Below are positions 48,124 to 55,069 of a stretch of DNA of 55,069 nucleotides, in pieces. The stretch spans positions 1-55,069 of the IMG/VR virus record IMGVR_UViG_3300036792_000058, one strand, 5' to 3'. The stretch comes from a virus. The position numbers were made by a program, and so were the translations under genes. How positions within the stretch are numbered: the first letter of the stretch is position 1; each line of letters begins with the position of its first letter. Under the pieces are notes generated by a model that was not told the DNA's origin, did no database searches, and saw only the letters and a list, made by a program, of their open reading frames with translations.

Positions 48124-48354
48124 ATGGCGAACTGCGAGCTGGGCAAGCACAGCAGCGACCACCGCAAGACGGAGCTGTACTGGGTGTGCCCGGCGTGCGT
48201 GAGCGCGTTCCACGGAGAGACGGCTAAGCTCACTGAGCTTGAGCTGCTGAAGGCTGAGCAGGCACTTGACACGCGCCGCCCGTGGTTCACGTTCGTCCCG
48301 TACGCGGCTATCGCAACCCTGGCCCTGGTGATAGTGCTCCTGGTGGCCCTGTGA
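48124..48354 (+). CDS. Small membrane protein with zinc-knuckle-like start
   Basis: 76 residues, AGGAGG upstream. ANCELGKHSSDHRKTELYWV and CPACVSAFHGE suggest a Cys/His metal site; TM ~54-75 (FVPYAAIATLALVIVLLVAL). First gene after the structured RNA pair. Confidence 0.6.
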   Translation: MANCELGKHSSDHRKTELYWVCPACVSAFHGETAKLTELELLKAEQALDTRRPWFTFVPYAAIATLALVIVLLVAL

Positions 48355-48647
48355 ACTACGACGAGCTGATGCGGATGGTATCCAGCTTCCCGAGGCCGAA
48401 GCGGTACGAGCTGCACTGCCACCCGAGCGTGATCGCGGCGATGAAAGACGCCTTCAAGTACACGGACGGCGTGCACCTCTTCCTGCGCAGCAACATGGTG
48501 TCCAGCATCGACGTGTTCAAGCACGATGACATGATGCCGGGCTGGTACGAGATCCGGTGCGACGGCGTAACCGTCAACGGCGGCTGCCTTACCCTGCCCG
48601 TCGAAGACTCGTCCCCGGACAGCCCTGATTCGTCCCCTCGCCCATAG
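48351..48647 (+). CDS. Hypothetical protein
   Basis: 98 residues from GTG (GTGA overlap). NYDELMRMVSSFPRPKRYEL, HPSVIAAMKDAFKYTDGVHLF, then YEIRCDGVTVNGG and a Ser/Asp/Pro end. Its 3' end overlaps the convergent exonuclease gene by 59 bases. No family recognised. Confidence 0.6.
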   Translation: MNYDELMRMVSSFPRPKRYELHCHPSVIAAMKDAFKYTDGVHLFLRSNMVSSIDVFKHDDMMPGWYEIRCDGVTVNGGCLTLPVEDSSPDSPDSSPRP

Positions 48648-49434
48648 CAGCGGGGTTGTAGAAGGGACAATATTGACAATCATCTTCTGACGGGATGGCC
48701 GGCACGTCCCAGAACGACATCGACCCGTCGATGATGAACTTCGCAAGCTGCTCGCGGATCACGGTCTTGGCCAGCACCTGCTCGACCTCACGCAGGTCCG
48801 ATATGGTGAGAGGCTTCTCCCACACGTACATGTCGTTGAGCGTGGACTGGGTGCGCGGCCAGGAGATCAGCACGATGCGCTGCACGTCGAAGCCCTTGTG
48901 CATGTACCCGAGGGCGTACAGCAGCATCTGGACATAGTAGTGGTAGGGCGGCCCGTGGCGTCGCAGCCTGGTCCTGATGGCCTCGGACTGCATCTTGTGG
49001 TCCCCGAGCGTCGCCGTCATGGTGTCGAACAGGTCAGCCGTGCCGGGGTGCGGAGAGACAGCCCCTGGGTCCGGGCAGACACGCTGCTCAGAGATCCACC
49101 GGCCCTGGCTCTTCCACTGACTGTGCCACTTAAACGCGTCGTCCATGAACGAGTGAAGCGCAGTACCAACGATTGAGGGCCAGGAGTCGTGCAGGCGGTT
49201 GCCACCGTGGCCGAACGTGACTCCAGCCATCTTCCCGACGAGCTGGCGGTCACAATGATGACCGAGTTCCGAGGGTCCGAGGTGGCGCTGGGTGTTGCGG
49301 GGCAGCCGGTCTGCGTACTCAAGGACGGCCTCTCTCAGCTCCTGGGCGTACCGCTGGGCCCACGGGGTGTTACCGTTCTGCACATACACGGGCGAGACGG
49401 TAGGCTGCGCCGCGAACTCTTCCAGCTTGTTCAC
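48589..49434 (-). CDS. Cas4/RecB-like exonuclease (PD-(D/E)XK, Fe-S)
   Basis: 281 residues. GPSELGHHCDRQL (Cys61), H94 in TALHSFMDDAF, D134 in TADLFD, D145-x-K147 in LGDHKMQ, and YYVQMLLYALGYM are the RecB-family nuclease motifs. Three late Cys (253, 256, 272 in CQYC and GCPG) with Cys61 can hold a 4Fe-4S cluster, as in Cas4 and AddB. Probably processes DNA ends in replication or recombination. No CRISPR seen nearby. Confidence 0.8.
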   Translation of the reverse strand: MNKLEEFAAQPTVSPVYVQNGNTPWAQRYAQELREAVLEYADRLPRNTQRHLGPSELGHHCDRQLVGKMAGVTFGHGGNRLHDSWPSIVGTALHSFMDDAFKWHSQWKSQGRWISEQRVCPDPGAVSPHPGTADLFDTMTATLGDHKMQSEAIRTRLRRHGPPYHYYVQMLLYALGYMHKGFDVQRIVLISWPRTQSTLNDMYVWEKPLTISDLREVEQVLAKTVIREQLAKFIIDGSMSFWDVPAIPSEDDCQYCPFYNPAAMGEGTNQGCPGTSLRRAG

Positions 49435-49448
49435 ACCGTGAGTCTAGC

Positions 49449-49718
49449 TCACAGCGGCGTAACTTCCCTGACCCGGAGCGGATGGTGCCCGAGCAGGCAC
49501 TCGATCCTGTCCACGTGGTCGTGCACGAAGTCAGTGCAGCCGTCGCACAGCAGCCAGTTGACACTGCGGCACTCGCACGCGACCACCACCCGGTGCGTGG
49601 CGTACTTCTTGCACCAGCCCCTTGACGTGTCACTCCACCACTCGTAGAACCGGCAGGGGATCGTCTCGTCAAAGTCATCGAGCAGGTCAAAGTCCAGGTC
49701 AGGTTCCGTCGCGTTCAA
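49449..49718 (-). CDS. Cys-rich zinc-binding-like protein
   Basis: 89 residues from TTG 49718. Acidic start (ATEPDLDFDLLDDFDETI), then PCRFYEW, GWCKKYATH, ACECRSVNWLLCDGCTD and HDH. At least six Cys and several His could bind two zinc ions. Coupled to the upstream minus-strand gene. Confidence 0.55.
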   Translation of the reverse strand: MNATEPDLDFDLLDDFDETIPCRFYEWWSDTSRGWCKKYATHRVVVACECRSVNWLLCDGCTDFVHDHVDRIECLLGHHPLRVREVTPL

Positions 49719-49872
49719 CTAGGTCGCCTCCCTCGATCCTTCCCTCACCCCAGTAGAGGCCGGCCCCGAGGACGGTGATGCCCACCAGGTGCGGCTTCGC
49801 CGGCTCCCCGTACCACGCCCACCACCTGTGGAAGAGGCACGACGGCGGGCAGTGCCTGGGCAAGAACTGCAT
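49699..49872 (-). CDS. 57-residue hypothetical protein
   Basis: ATG at 49872. QFLPRHCPPSCLFHRWWAW, then PHLVGITVLGAGLYWGEG. Cys/Trp-rich first half and a short hydrophobic stretch. Overlaps the next gene by 20 bases. No family recognised. Confidence 0.5.
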   Translation of the reverse strand: MQFLPRHCPPSCLFHRWWAWYGEPAKPHLVGITVLGAGLYWGEGRIEGGDLVERDGT

Positions 49873-49875
49873 GAG

Positions 49876-50217
49876 TCACCTCACCTTAGCGCCGGCACCA
49901 GGCCGGGGCACGTCGTCAACGGCAACGCAGATACCGAACACGCGGTCGTGACTGGTCCAGCCGTTGACGTGGCCGTGATTGTTGCTGATCTGCACCCGCT
50001 TCCTGGCCTGGTCCACAGCCGACACCAGGTGCAGGCGGACTGTGCCGGCGACGCGCGCGAGAACGATGTCGCCTACCTCGACCTTCGCCGGGTCTACCGG
50101 GGCGAGAAGGACGCGCTGCTTACTGCGGATCAGCGGGACCATCGACGAGCCCGTGGGCTTCAGCTCAACGGTCGTGCCCGCGAGCACACGGCTGGCCGCC
50201 GCGTCAAGCATTCCCAT
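49876..50217 (-). CDS. S24/S26-like peptidase fold protein
   Basis: 113 residues. TGSSMVPLIRSKQRVLL (Ser25), then VEVGDIVLARVAGTVRLHLV and a strand-rich end match the LexA/signal-peptidase core. No convincing catalytic Lys follows, so it may be inactive or use another residue. Could be a remnant repressor domain or a processing enzyme. Three bases after the NlpC/P60 gene. Confidence 0.6.
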   Translation of the reverse strand: MGMLDAAASRVLAGTTVELKPTGSSMVPLIRSKQRVLLAPVDPAKVEVGDIVLARVAGTVRLHLVSAVDQARKRVQISNNHGHVNGWTSHDRVFGICVAVDDVPRPGAGAKVR

Positions 50218-50220
50218 ATC

Positions 50221-51042
50221 TCAGCTCACGTAGTAGTAGGCGGTCGGCACGTAGCCGGTGCCGTAGTCGTGGAACCCTACCAGCGTGCCGGTCTGCTGCG
50301 CCCCGAAGAACACGCCGGGGCTGACGTACAGCTCCACGTGCTCGCTGCCGAAGAACGCCAGGTCGCCTGGCTCGGGGGTGTCCGTCTGCACCAGCAGGCC
50401 GCCGGCCGCCGCGAGCATGCTGTAGGTGTCCCGTGGCATGTTCTGAACTCCCAGAGCCATGGCCGCCCAGTAGATCAGGCCGGAGCAGTCGAACCCTCCC
50501 GGCGCGGCACCGCCCCACACGTACGGCGTTCCGGCTTGCGTCTCCGCCTTGGCAAGCAGCATCTGACTGAACGACTGGCCCGAGGAGTTAACGGATGTCG
50601 CGGCGGGAGTCTGGGTCGCGGTGGTAGTTACCGGCGCAGCGGGTGTGACAGGGGCAGGAGCGGACGCAGGGGTGTACGACGGCTTCGCTGTGGTGACGGC
50701 TGGCATGACCGCCGTCTCGGCCTCCAGGCGGGCTGTGTGCTCCGTGTGGGCCTGGTGCTCGGCTGCCGCGACCTGGCTGCTGAAGTGGTGGTAGTGCACG
50801 GCTTGCCTGGCCTCGTTACGCGCCACGTCATCCGACAGTGCGAGAGACGGGATCGTGACGGGCCCGGTGGGGTGCTCAGACAGCTTGGGCAGCGAGCCCG
50901 TGGTGGCGTCGGCCAGGGATGACGTGCTATTAGCCGGGGCCAGCGTCGCGGCGATGGCGATAGCAGTGGGCACGGCGGTCACTGCGGCCAGCCTGGGTCT
51001 GCTGTCGTACCACCGCCGCTTGCGGTGCCTTCCCTTGCTCAC
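50221..51042 (-). CDS. NlpC/P60 cell-wall hydrolase
   Basis: 273 residues. Basic start, signal-like hydrophobic ~18-36, a Pro/Ala/Thr linker, then an NlpC/P60 domain (~160-273): YVWGGAAPGGFDCSGLIYW with Cys186, and EHVELYV with His235. These enzymes cut the D-gamma-Glu to diamino acid bond or related bonds in peptidoglycan. Likely a lysin exported by the host. GTG start behind the conserved leader. Confidence 0.85.
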   Translation of the reverse strand: MSKGRHRKRRWYDSRPRLAAVTAVPTAIAIAATLAPANSTSSLADATTGSLPKLSEHPTGPVTIPSLALSDDVARNEARQAVHYHHFSSQVAAAEHQAHTEHTARLEAETAVMPAVTTAKPSYTPASAPAPVTPAAPVTTTATQTPAATSVNSSGQSFSQMLLAKAETQAGTPYVWGGAAPGGFDCSGLIYWAAMALGVQNMPRDTYSMLAAAGGLLVQTDTPEPGDLAFFGSEHVELYVSPGVFFGAQQTGTLVGFHDYGTGYVPTAYYYVS

Positions 51043-51043
51043 T

Positions 51044-51060
51044 GTTACCTCACTTCACAC
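51044..51060 (-). promoter_or_regulatory. Conserved leader motif before NlpC/P60 gene
   Basis: Minus-strand GTGTGAAGTGAGGTAAC, one base before GTG 51042 and directly after the stop of the upstream gene. Same motif as at 24662, 46237 and 53922. Confidence 0.5.
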
Positions 51061-51290
51061 TAGAACAGGCACGAGCAGAACAGCGGGTGCCAGCGGGGGT
51101 CTGTGCAGTGCACGAGCTTCCAGTGCCGTCGCACCTTGGCCTGCCTGCGGTTCCGGTACACGCAGTCCTGCACGCCCTCGGTCTGGTGACGGCAGTACCA
51201 GAACGTGCCGCCCTGATTGATGCGGGACTTGCGCAGGAAGGCCGCCAGCGACCGGCCCGAGGGAGTGGGTACCCACCTGACGTGCTGCAT
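51060..51290 (-). CDS. Cys/His/Trp-rich small protein
   Basis: 76 residues, ATG overlapping the upstream TAA (TAATG). QHVRWVPTPSGRSLAAFLRK, TFWYCRHQTEGVQDC, then HWKLVHCTDPRWHPLFCSC. Basic, aromatic, with five Cys. Possible zinc binding; no family recognised. Confidence 0.55.
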   Translation of the reverse strand: MQHVRWVPTPSGRSLAAFLRKSRINQGGTFWYCRHQTEGVQDCVYRNRRQAKVRRHWKLVHCTDPRWHPLFCSCLF

Positions 51291-51619
51291 TACGGCTTCC
51301 CCCACGCTTCGGCGGTCTCGATGAACGGGAAGTCCTCGATGCTGAACAGCACCTCGTCAGCGTTCCCGCCCGTGACGCAGTAGATAAGCTGGCCGAGCCG
51401 GAGCTTGGGGTTGCGCTTCCAGGCGTCCAGCAGGCGGTCCATGACCTGCTTCTTCTGCTCGTCGGTCTGCGCCCTGCCCTCGACGGGCTGTGATGATCGC
51501 ATAGGGTGCTCGTCCATCCATCGGTCTATCTGCGAGGTGTCCAGCATCGGGATTTCTTCCCACTTGATGTGGTGCCTGGCTGTGAAGTCGTCGAACTCCT
51601 CCGGCGTCATGGATGTCAC
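51290..51619 (-). CDS. Hypothetical protein
   Basis: 109 residues from GTG 51619 (GTGA overlap). TSMTPEEFDDFTARHHIKWEE, DTSQIDRWMDEHP, QKKQVMDRLLDAWKRNPKLR, then GQLIYCVTG and VLFSIEDF. Helical with two short strands. No family recognised. Confidence 0.6.
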   Translation of the reverse strand: MTSMTPEEFDDFTARHHIKWEEIPMLDTSQIDRWMDEHPMRSSQPVEGRAQTDEQKKQVMDRLLDAWKRNPKLRLGQLIYCVTGGNADEVLFSIEDFPFIETAEAWGKP

Positions 51620-52014
51620 CGTCGCCTCCCCTGCTGGCTCTCCCGCAGCTCCCACGTCGGGGTGATCTCCACCTCGTAGCGCTGGTACAGCGCCTCGCCC
51701 GCGTCTTTCAGGAACAGCTTCTGGTCGAATCGCTTGCCGCTCTTGAGCGTCATGCTGTAGCCAGGGTACCGGCCGTGCGGGTCAGCGGCGATGTCGAAGC
51801 CGTCAGGCAGCCCCTGGCCGTCCGGGAACAGTCCCAGGAGGAACGCCTTGATGGCCCGCTTGAACTCGCCCTCACGCTCGTTGGCCTGCTCGGCGTCGTC
51901 GTGGGCCTTCTTGTTCTCGATCAGGTACTGCTCAAGCTGGCCGCCCGGCTCGGGCTCGACCTTGACTCGCCTCTTGGCGGGCTTGGCGGGACGCTCGTGC
52001 ACCTGGTCAGTCAT
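51616..52014 (-). CDS. Hypothetical coiled-coil protein
   Basis: 132 residues. Basic, Pro-rich start; helix ~28-62 (QLEQYLIENKKAHDDAEQAN, EFKRAIKAFLLGLF); then PDGFDIAADPHGRYPGYSMT and a beta-like end. No family recognised. First gene of a run that starts after the terminator at 52037. Confidence 0.6.
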   Translation of the reverse strand: MTDQVHERPAKPAKRRVKVEPEPGGQLEQYLIENKKAHDDAEQANEREGEFKRAIKAFLLGLFPDGQGLPDGFDIAADPHGRYPGYSMTLKSGKRFDQKLFLKDAGEALYQRYEVEITPTWELRESQQGRRR

Positions 52015-52036
52015 GCAGTAATCCTATCAAGACAGC

Positions 52037-52073
52037 GAAGCCGGAGACCGTCATGACAACGGGCTCCGGCTTC
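52037..52073. terminator. Strong hairpin terminator
   Basis: A perfect 10-bp inverted repeat (GAAGCCGGAG/CTCCGGCTTC) extended inward by CCGT/ACGG. It lies 15 bases beyond the stop of the secreted-protein gene, so it likely ends minus-strand transcription from 53024. T-tracts are weak on both sides. Confidence 0.7.
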
Positions 52074-52088
52074 ACTAGGTGGGCTCCC

Positions 52089-53024
52089 CTAGCTCACGAA
52101 GTAGATGGTACCTGACTTGGCACCAGCCACAGGCGAGCCGTTCTTGGCGGTGTAGGGGGTGATGGTGACCCCGTAGCCGTGCTTGAAGTGCAGGCCGGTG
52201 TAGGCCCCGAGGTTACCGCTGCCCGCGTGGCCGTCAACCCACCCGACCTGACCGGCGAAGCCCGGCCCGTTGATGACCAGCTTGTCCCAGGACGCGAGGC
52301 TCTGGGTCCAGGTCACGTTCTCGCGGTTGTTGGTCACGAAGACCGCCTTGCCGCCAGACAGGACCGGAACCGCCGCAGGGGGCGGGCACATGTTCACCCC
52401 GGTGATGTCGCCGCTGGTGGCCTTGGTGCCGTTGAGCGCGTCCACCCAGGTCTGGCAGTTGGCGGTGTCATCGTAGGTCCACGACCAGTTGGTGAGCACA
52501 GGACCCGAGCCGAACGTGGTGCCGGACGGGAAGAACTGCTCGACCCAGTTGGTGGTGGACTGCATGGCGTCGCCCGAGCCCGTCAGCGAGGTTGGCACCA
52601 GCGTGGCGTCGGGTGAGCTGGAGCTGGCGTGGAACGTGACGGTGGCGTTGCCCTTGACCGCAGCCGATGGCGTCCCCTTGATGGGAACCGCCTGGCTGCC
52701 AGGGGAGGTCGCCCCTGTGATGGCGTAGGCGGTGCCCGCGTCAGAGATGGTCGCGGAGTAGTTGTAGCAGGATGCCGCCGCCGCGCCGCAGTCCGTGAGG
52801 GTGAAGTCAGCCCCGTTGAGGGTGACGACAGCCTGCCGGGACAGCGAGTCGTTCGCCCAGGTATTGCCTCCGTAGCCGGAGTCCGGGCGGGCGTGCAGCG
52901 CCGTGGTAGCGCTGACGGTGGTGGTCGCGGCGTGAGCCGAGCCCGAGGCGAGAAGCCCCGCCGCCCCGGTTCCGATGGCGATCGGTACGGCTGCCATGGC
53001 GGCTAGCCGCTTGAGCTTGTTCAT
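52089..53024 (-). CDS. Secreted protein of actinomycete type
   Basis: 311 residues. Signal peptide (NKLKRLAAMAAVPIAIGTGA, cleavage near SAHA/ATT). Mature part starts ALHARPDSGYGGNTWANDSL, then VVTLNGADFTLTDC, YNYSATISDAGTAYAITGA and a Trp-rich middle. Four Cys likely form disulfides. The N-terminal pattern is common in streptomycete secreted proteins. No catalytic motif recognised; probably host-derived. Confidence 0.65.
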   Translation of the reverse strand: MNKLKRLAAMAAVPIAIGTGAAGLLASGSAHAATTTVSATTALHARPDSGYGGNTWANDSLSRQAVVTLNGADFTLTDCGAAAASCYNYSATISDAGTAYAITGATSPGSQAVPIKGTPSAAVKGNATVTFHASSSSPDATLVPTSLTGSGDAMQSTTNWVEQFFPSGTTFGSGPVLTNWSWTYDDTANCQTWVDALNGTKATSGDITGVNMCPPPAAVPVLSGGKAVFVTNNRENVTWTQSLASWDKLVINGPGFAGQVGWVDGHAGSGNLGAYTGLHFKHGYGVTITPYTAKNGSPVAGAKSGTIYFVS

Positions 53025-53032
53025 GAGAATCC

Positions 53033-53491
53033 TTACGTGGTATCGGGTCTTGGGTGTGGTCGTGCCCGGTGAGCGCTTTCCCGCGCCCGCTGGACCGTCC
53101 TGAACTCGGCAGGCGTTACCTGCTGCCCGTCCAGGTCCACGGTGCCCATTTGCTGTACCTCGAAATGCTCAAGCACATCGGCTATGCGCTCCAGTGCGTT
53201 AGCTATACGGGTTGAGGATACCTCAGCCATTTTCTGAACTCCTAAGTCTTCATCCTTGTAGCAGCTCTGGCAGCACACACCGGACTGCTTGCCGGGTCCG
53301 TACCACTCGGTCCACTTGTGCCGCCCGACCCGGCAGAGGGTCAGTTCGTGCAGCTTGTCCTTCCACTGGAACTGCCAGCGGTACTCCAGGTGCGTGCGCC
53401 GTCCGCCCGGATAGTCCCGGCATTCCCAGAGGCTGTGGTCGAGCGGGTGGAACTCCGAGAAGTCAAGCTTCTTGATCTCCGGCGGCTCCAT
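53033..53491 (-). CDS. Hypothetical protein with Cys motif and C-terminal helix
   Basis: 152 residues. EPPEIKKLDFSEFHPLDHSL, YRWQFQWKDKLHELTLCRV, then GVCCQSCYKDED (possible zinc ligands) and a helix (TRIANALERIADVLEHFEVQ). Basic C-terminus. No family recognised. Nine bases separate its stop from the secreted-protein start codon. Confidence 0.6.
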   Translation of the reverse strand: MEPPEIKKLDFSEFHPLDHSLWECRDYPGGRRTHLEYRWQFQWKDKLHELTLCRVGRHKWTEWYGPGKQSGVCCQSCYKDEDLGVQKMAEVSSTRIANALERIADVLEHFEVQQMGTVDLDGQQVTPAEFRTVQRARESAHRARPHPRPDTT

Positions 53492-53734
53492 CTACAGGTC
53501 TCCGTCGTAGGCTCTGTTGAAGACGTGCCATCCCTCGGGCAGGTCGCTCGTGTGCAGTCCCTTGTTCTCCGGGTCGAGCTTCTTCACCTGCACCAGCGCC
53601 CGCCGCGAGCACGCACGCGCATCGTCCGGGTCAGGGTGCTCTTCCGAGCAGACGTACCAGGGGTAGCTGTCGTTGCGGATCACGCCCCGGAAGCGCGGCC
53701 GGCTGGCGTCGTACATTCCTGCTCGCAGCGTCAT
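53492..53734 (-). CDS. Hypothetical protein
   Basis: 80 residues from ATG at 53734. TLRAGMYDASRPRFRGVIRN, WYVCSEEHPDPDDARACS, then LPEGWHVFNRAYDGD. Overlaps the upstream stop by four bases and abuts the next gene. A similar VKKLDPE phrase occurs in the next upstream protein (VKKIDPE), which suggests distant paralogy. Confidence 0.6.
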   Translation of the reverse strand: MTLRAGMYDASRPRFRGVIRNDSYPWYVCSEEHPDPDDARACSRRALVQVKKLDPENKGLHTSDLPEGWHVFNRAYDGDL

Positions 53735-53919
53735 GTGTCCTCCGGGTCGATCTTCTTGACGAGGATCATGTACGAGCCGTCGCCGGTGATCACCTGGAAC
53801 CACTTGTTCCCCTTGCCGGTGGTCACCACCCTGGACACGTACGAGCAGTTGTCAACCCGCGCGTCCATGTGCTGGCGCAGGTCCACAGCGATGCTGATCA
53901 GTTCTGAGTCGTTTGGCAT
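53731..53919 (-). CDS. Hypothetical protein
   Basis: 62 residues. PNDSELISIAVDLRQHMDAR, SYVSRVVTTGKGNKWFQVI and ILVKKIDPEDT. Small alpha/beta protein. Preceded by the conserved leader and coupled to 53734 by a four-base overlap (ATGA). Confidence 0.6.
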   Translation of the reverse strand: MPNDSELISIAVDLRQHMDARVDNCSYVSRVVTTGKGNKWFQVITGDGSYMILVKKIDPEDT

Positions 53920-53921
53920 GT

Positions 53922-53938
53922 GTTACCTGTCTTCACAC
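53922..53938 (-). promoter_or_regulatory. Conserved leader motif
   Basis: Minus-strand GTGTGAAGACAGGTAAC, two bases before ATG 53919. Shares 15 of 17 positions with the copy at 51044. Confidence 0.5.
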
Positions 53939-53985
53939 TGGGTAGCGGGCCTACTGCCTCCCGGCGATGGCCCTTGCCCAGTTGG

Positions 53986-54909
53986 TTATTCCGGGGTCTT
54001 GACCTCGCCGCCGATGATCTTCGGGAAGTCCTTGATCCGGGCCAGGTGGTCGTGAGCGTAGACCTTGACCTGAGTCCTGTCCTCGCCCAGCCGGTAGGCG
54101 TTCCACGCCGTGATCAGCATGTGCGCCACCTGGAGGCCGGTCAGGTGCTCGTGGTCGGACTTGGCCTGGATCAGCCGCTCGCGCAGTGACTTGACCGGAG
54201 ACCCGTGGCGAAGCTCCTCGCCGGTACGGAGCTGGGTGAAGAACTCCTGGGCCGAGGCCACCGGAACTCCCGCGTCGAGCATGTGCAGGTAGACCAGGCC
54301 GAACATGACCGTGGTCCGGAACACGTACGGGTTGGGCGCGATGCCCCGGTGGTAGAAGGACGCCGCCTCGCGCAGGAGCTGGGCCCGCTCGGGGTGACTG
54401 TCCAGGTAGGCCGCGATGGCAGACTTGGAAACAGCCCACTGCCCCGCGTTCCGCACCCCGTAGCCGGCCGAGGAGTTCTTGAAGATCAGCTCGGAGCTGG
54501 CGAGTGCGGTGTAGGTGGTGGCGTTCGCCTCGCCGTTCATGCCGGCGTCGTCAGCGGCAGTTCGCTTGCCGCCCTGGTCCATGTCGCGTATGACAGCCGG
54601 GTCCGCTCCCGAGATGACGAAGGTAGTGAACGTGGTGCCGTACTTGACCGAGGCACGGAAACGGTGCTGCCCGTTGAGCAGGTCGCCGTTGCTGTCGAAG
54701 ACGACAGTCTCGCCCGTCAGGGTCCAGAGACCGAACTGCATGTCCTGGGCGTACCGGCGGACGAGGTTTTCCTTGAGCTTCCGCTGCTTGCCGTTGTTGT
54801 GGTAGTCCAGCATGGTCCGCGAGCGATCCGGGTCGAAGGTCTCGACCGAGATGGTGTACACGCGGCCATCGTGCTTCAGCTCCGTGAACGGAGCGCTGTG
54901 AATGGTCAT
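53986..54909 (-). CDS. ParB/sulfiredoxin-like domain protein
   Basis: 307 residues from ATG 54909, overlapping the upstream stop (ATGA). LVRRYAQDMQFGLWTLTGE, VFDSNGDLLNGQHRFRASV and MDQGGKRTAADDAGMNGE are typical of the ParB-like nuclease-fold proteins found in many actinophages, with the NGQHR signature. The C-terminal ~180 residues are helical. May bind or nick DNA, or use nucleotides. Confidence 0.75.
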   Translation of the reverse strand: MTIHSAPFTELKHDGRVYTISVETFDPDRSRTMLDYHNNGKQRKLKENLVRRYAQDMQFGLWTLTGETVVFDSNGDLLNGQHRFRASVKYGTTFTTFVISGADPAVIRDMDQGGKRTAADDAGMNGEANATTYTALASSELIFKNSSAGYGVRNAGQWAVSKSAIAAYLDSHPERAQLLREAASFYHRGIAPNPYVFRTTVMFGLVYLHMLDAGVPVASAQEFFTQLRTGEELRHGSPVKSLRERLIQAKSDHEHLTGLQVAHMLITAWNAYRLGEDRTQVKVYAHDHLARIKDFPKIIGGEVKTPE

Positions 54910-55067
54910 GCTGTGTGTAACCCAGGAGGCGCGAGAAGTATTCCCAGCCACTGAACGAGGGTGCACGCGGTCTCGTCTATGCAGACGGTTCCCTCGTCGT
55001 CAGCGATCTTCAGGTCCGTCAGCTCGCCGCCGCAGCGCACGCACAGCAGCACTCCCTCTAGCTTCAT
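54906..55067 (-). CDS. 53-residue zinc-ribbon-like protein
   Basis: Complete within the window (ATG 55067). KLEGVLLCVRCGGELTDLKI, then VCIDETACTLVQW. One CxxC and two later Cys suggest a small zinc site. Its stop overlaps the ParB-like start. Confidence 0.6.
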   Translation of the reverse strand: MKLEGVLLCVRCGGELTDLKIADDEGTVCIDETACTLVQWLGILLAPPGLHTA

Positions 55068-55069
55068 GC

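Noticed and set aside
48589-49434. Cas4 as part of a CRISPR-Cas system
   Set aside because: No other cas gene or repeat array is in the window; phage Cas4-like exonucleases are common without CRISPR.
49789-50922. 377-residue plus-strand open frame
   Set aside because: Antisense to the S24-like and NlpC/P60 genes, both of which have clear motifs.

Overview
The window is part of a large actinobacteriophage genome. The DNA is GC-rich, genes are tightly packed with ATGA, GTGA or TGATG stop-start overlaps, and GTG and TTG starts are frequent. A long tape-measure gene and a tail assembly chaperone pair mark a long non-contractile tail (siphovirus morphology). An SsgA-like protein (a family confined to morphologically complex actinomycetes), a DUF1707 protein and several secreted proteins of actinomycete type point to a Streptomyces-like or related sporulating host.

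Layout. (1) 1-26643, plus strand: neck and tail module. It holds a BppU-like Ig protein (cut by the left edge), head-tail connector, tail terminator, a CgeB-like glycosyltransferase, major tail protein followed by a hairpin terminator, tail assembly chaperones with a probable -1 frameshift, an HK97 gp10-like protein, an 1847-residue tape measure with a lysozyme-like end, a secreted collagen-like protein, and several large tail and fibre proteins. (2) 26647-28801, minus strand: two small membrane proteins and two unknown genes. (3) 28857-32619, plus strand: an HKD nuclease, small zinc-finger proteins, and a cassette with a ferric-reductase-like (MsrQ/YedZ type) membrane protein, a small membrane protein and a secreted actinomycete-type protein. 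(4) 32640-33563: a non-coding array that I read as seven Y RNA genes plus one degenerate tRNA, directly upstream of a Ro60/Rsr gene (33590-35197). (5) 35197-43354, plus strand: methyltransferase, sigma-like factor, RlaP-like nucleotidyltransferase, SsgA-like protein, RuvC-like resolvase, many small genes, and a LysM/transglycosylase-like lysin. (6) 43355-47670, minus strand: SNF2-type helicase, GGQ release-factor-like protein, and a proline-rich protein. (7) 47671-48123: a non-coding region with two tandem related structured RNAs. (8) 48124-48647, plus strand: two small genes. (9) 48589-55067, minus strand: Cas4/RecB-like exonuclease, S24/S26-like protein, NlpC/P60 hydrolase, a secreted protein and a ParB-like protein.

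The most striking system is the Y RNA array with Ro. Every unit has the same plan: an outer helix, a conserved 5' strand (AGCCGGA or AGCCGAA), an inner helix, a TTATC or TTACC tract, an insert, the other side of the inner helix, a conserved 3' strand (TTACGCC-like), and the closing outer helix. The outer helices differ in sequence but still pair, which is covariation between paralogues. The 5' strand resembles the Ro-binding region of animal Y RNAs. Several inserts are tRNA-like with T-arm, acceptor hairpin and D-arm in permuted order; in the sixth unit a complete circularly permuted tRNA cloverleaf can be drawn. The RlaP-like nucleotidyltransferase and the GGQ protein suggest a wider RNA repair or ribosome rescue programme.

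All calls rest on reading the sequence by eye; no database search or folding program was run.
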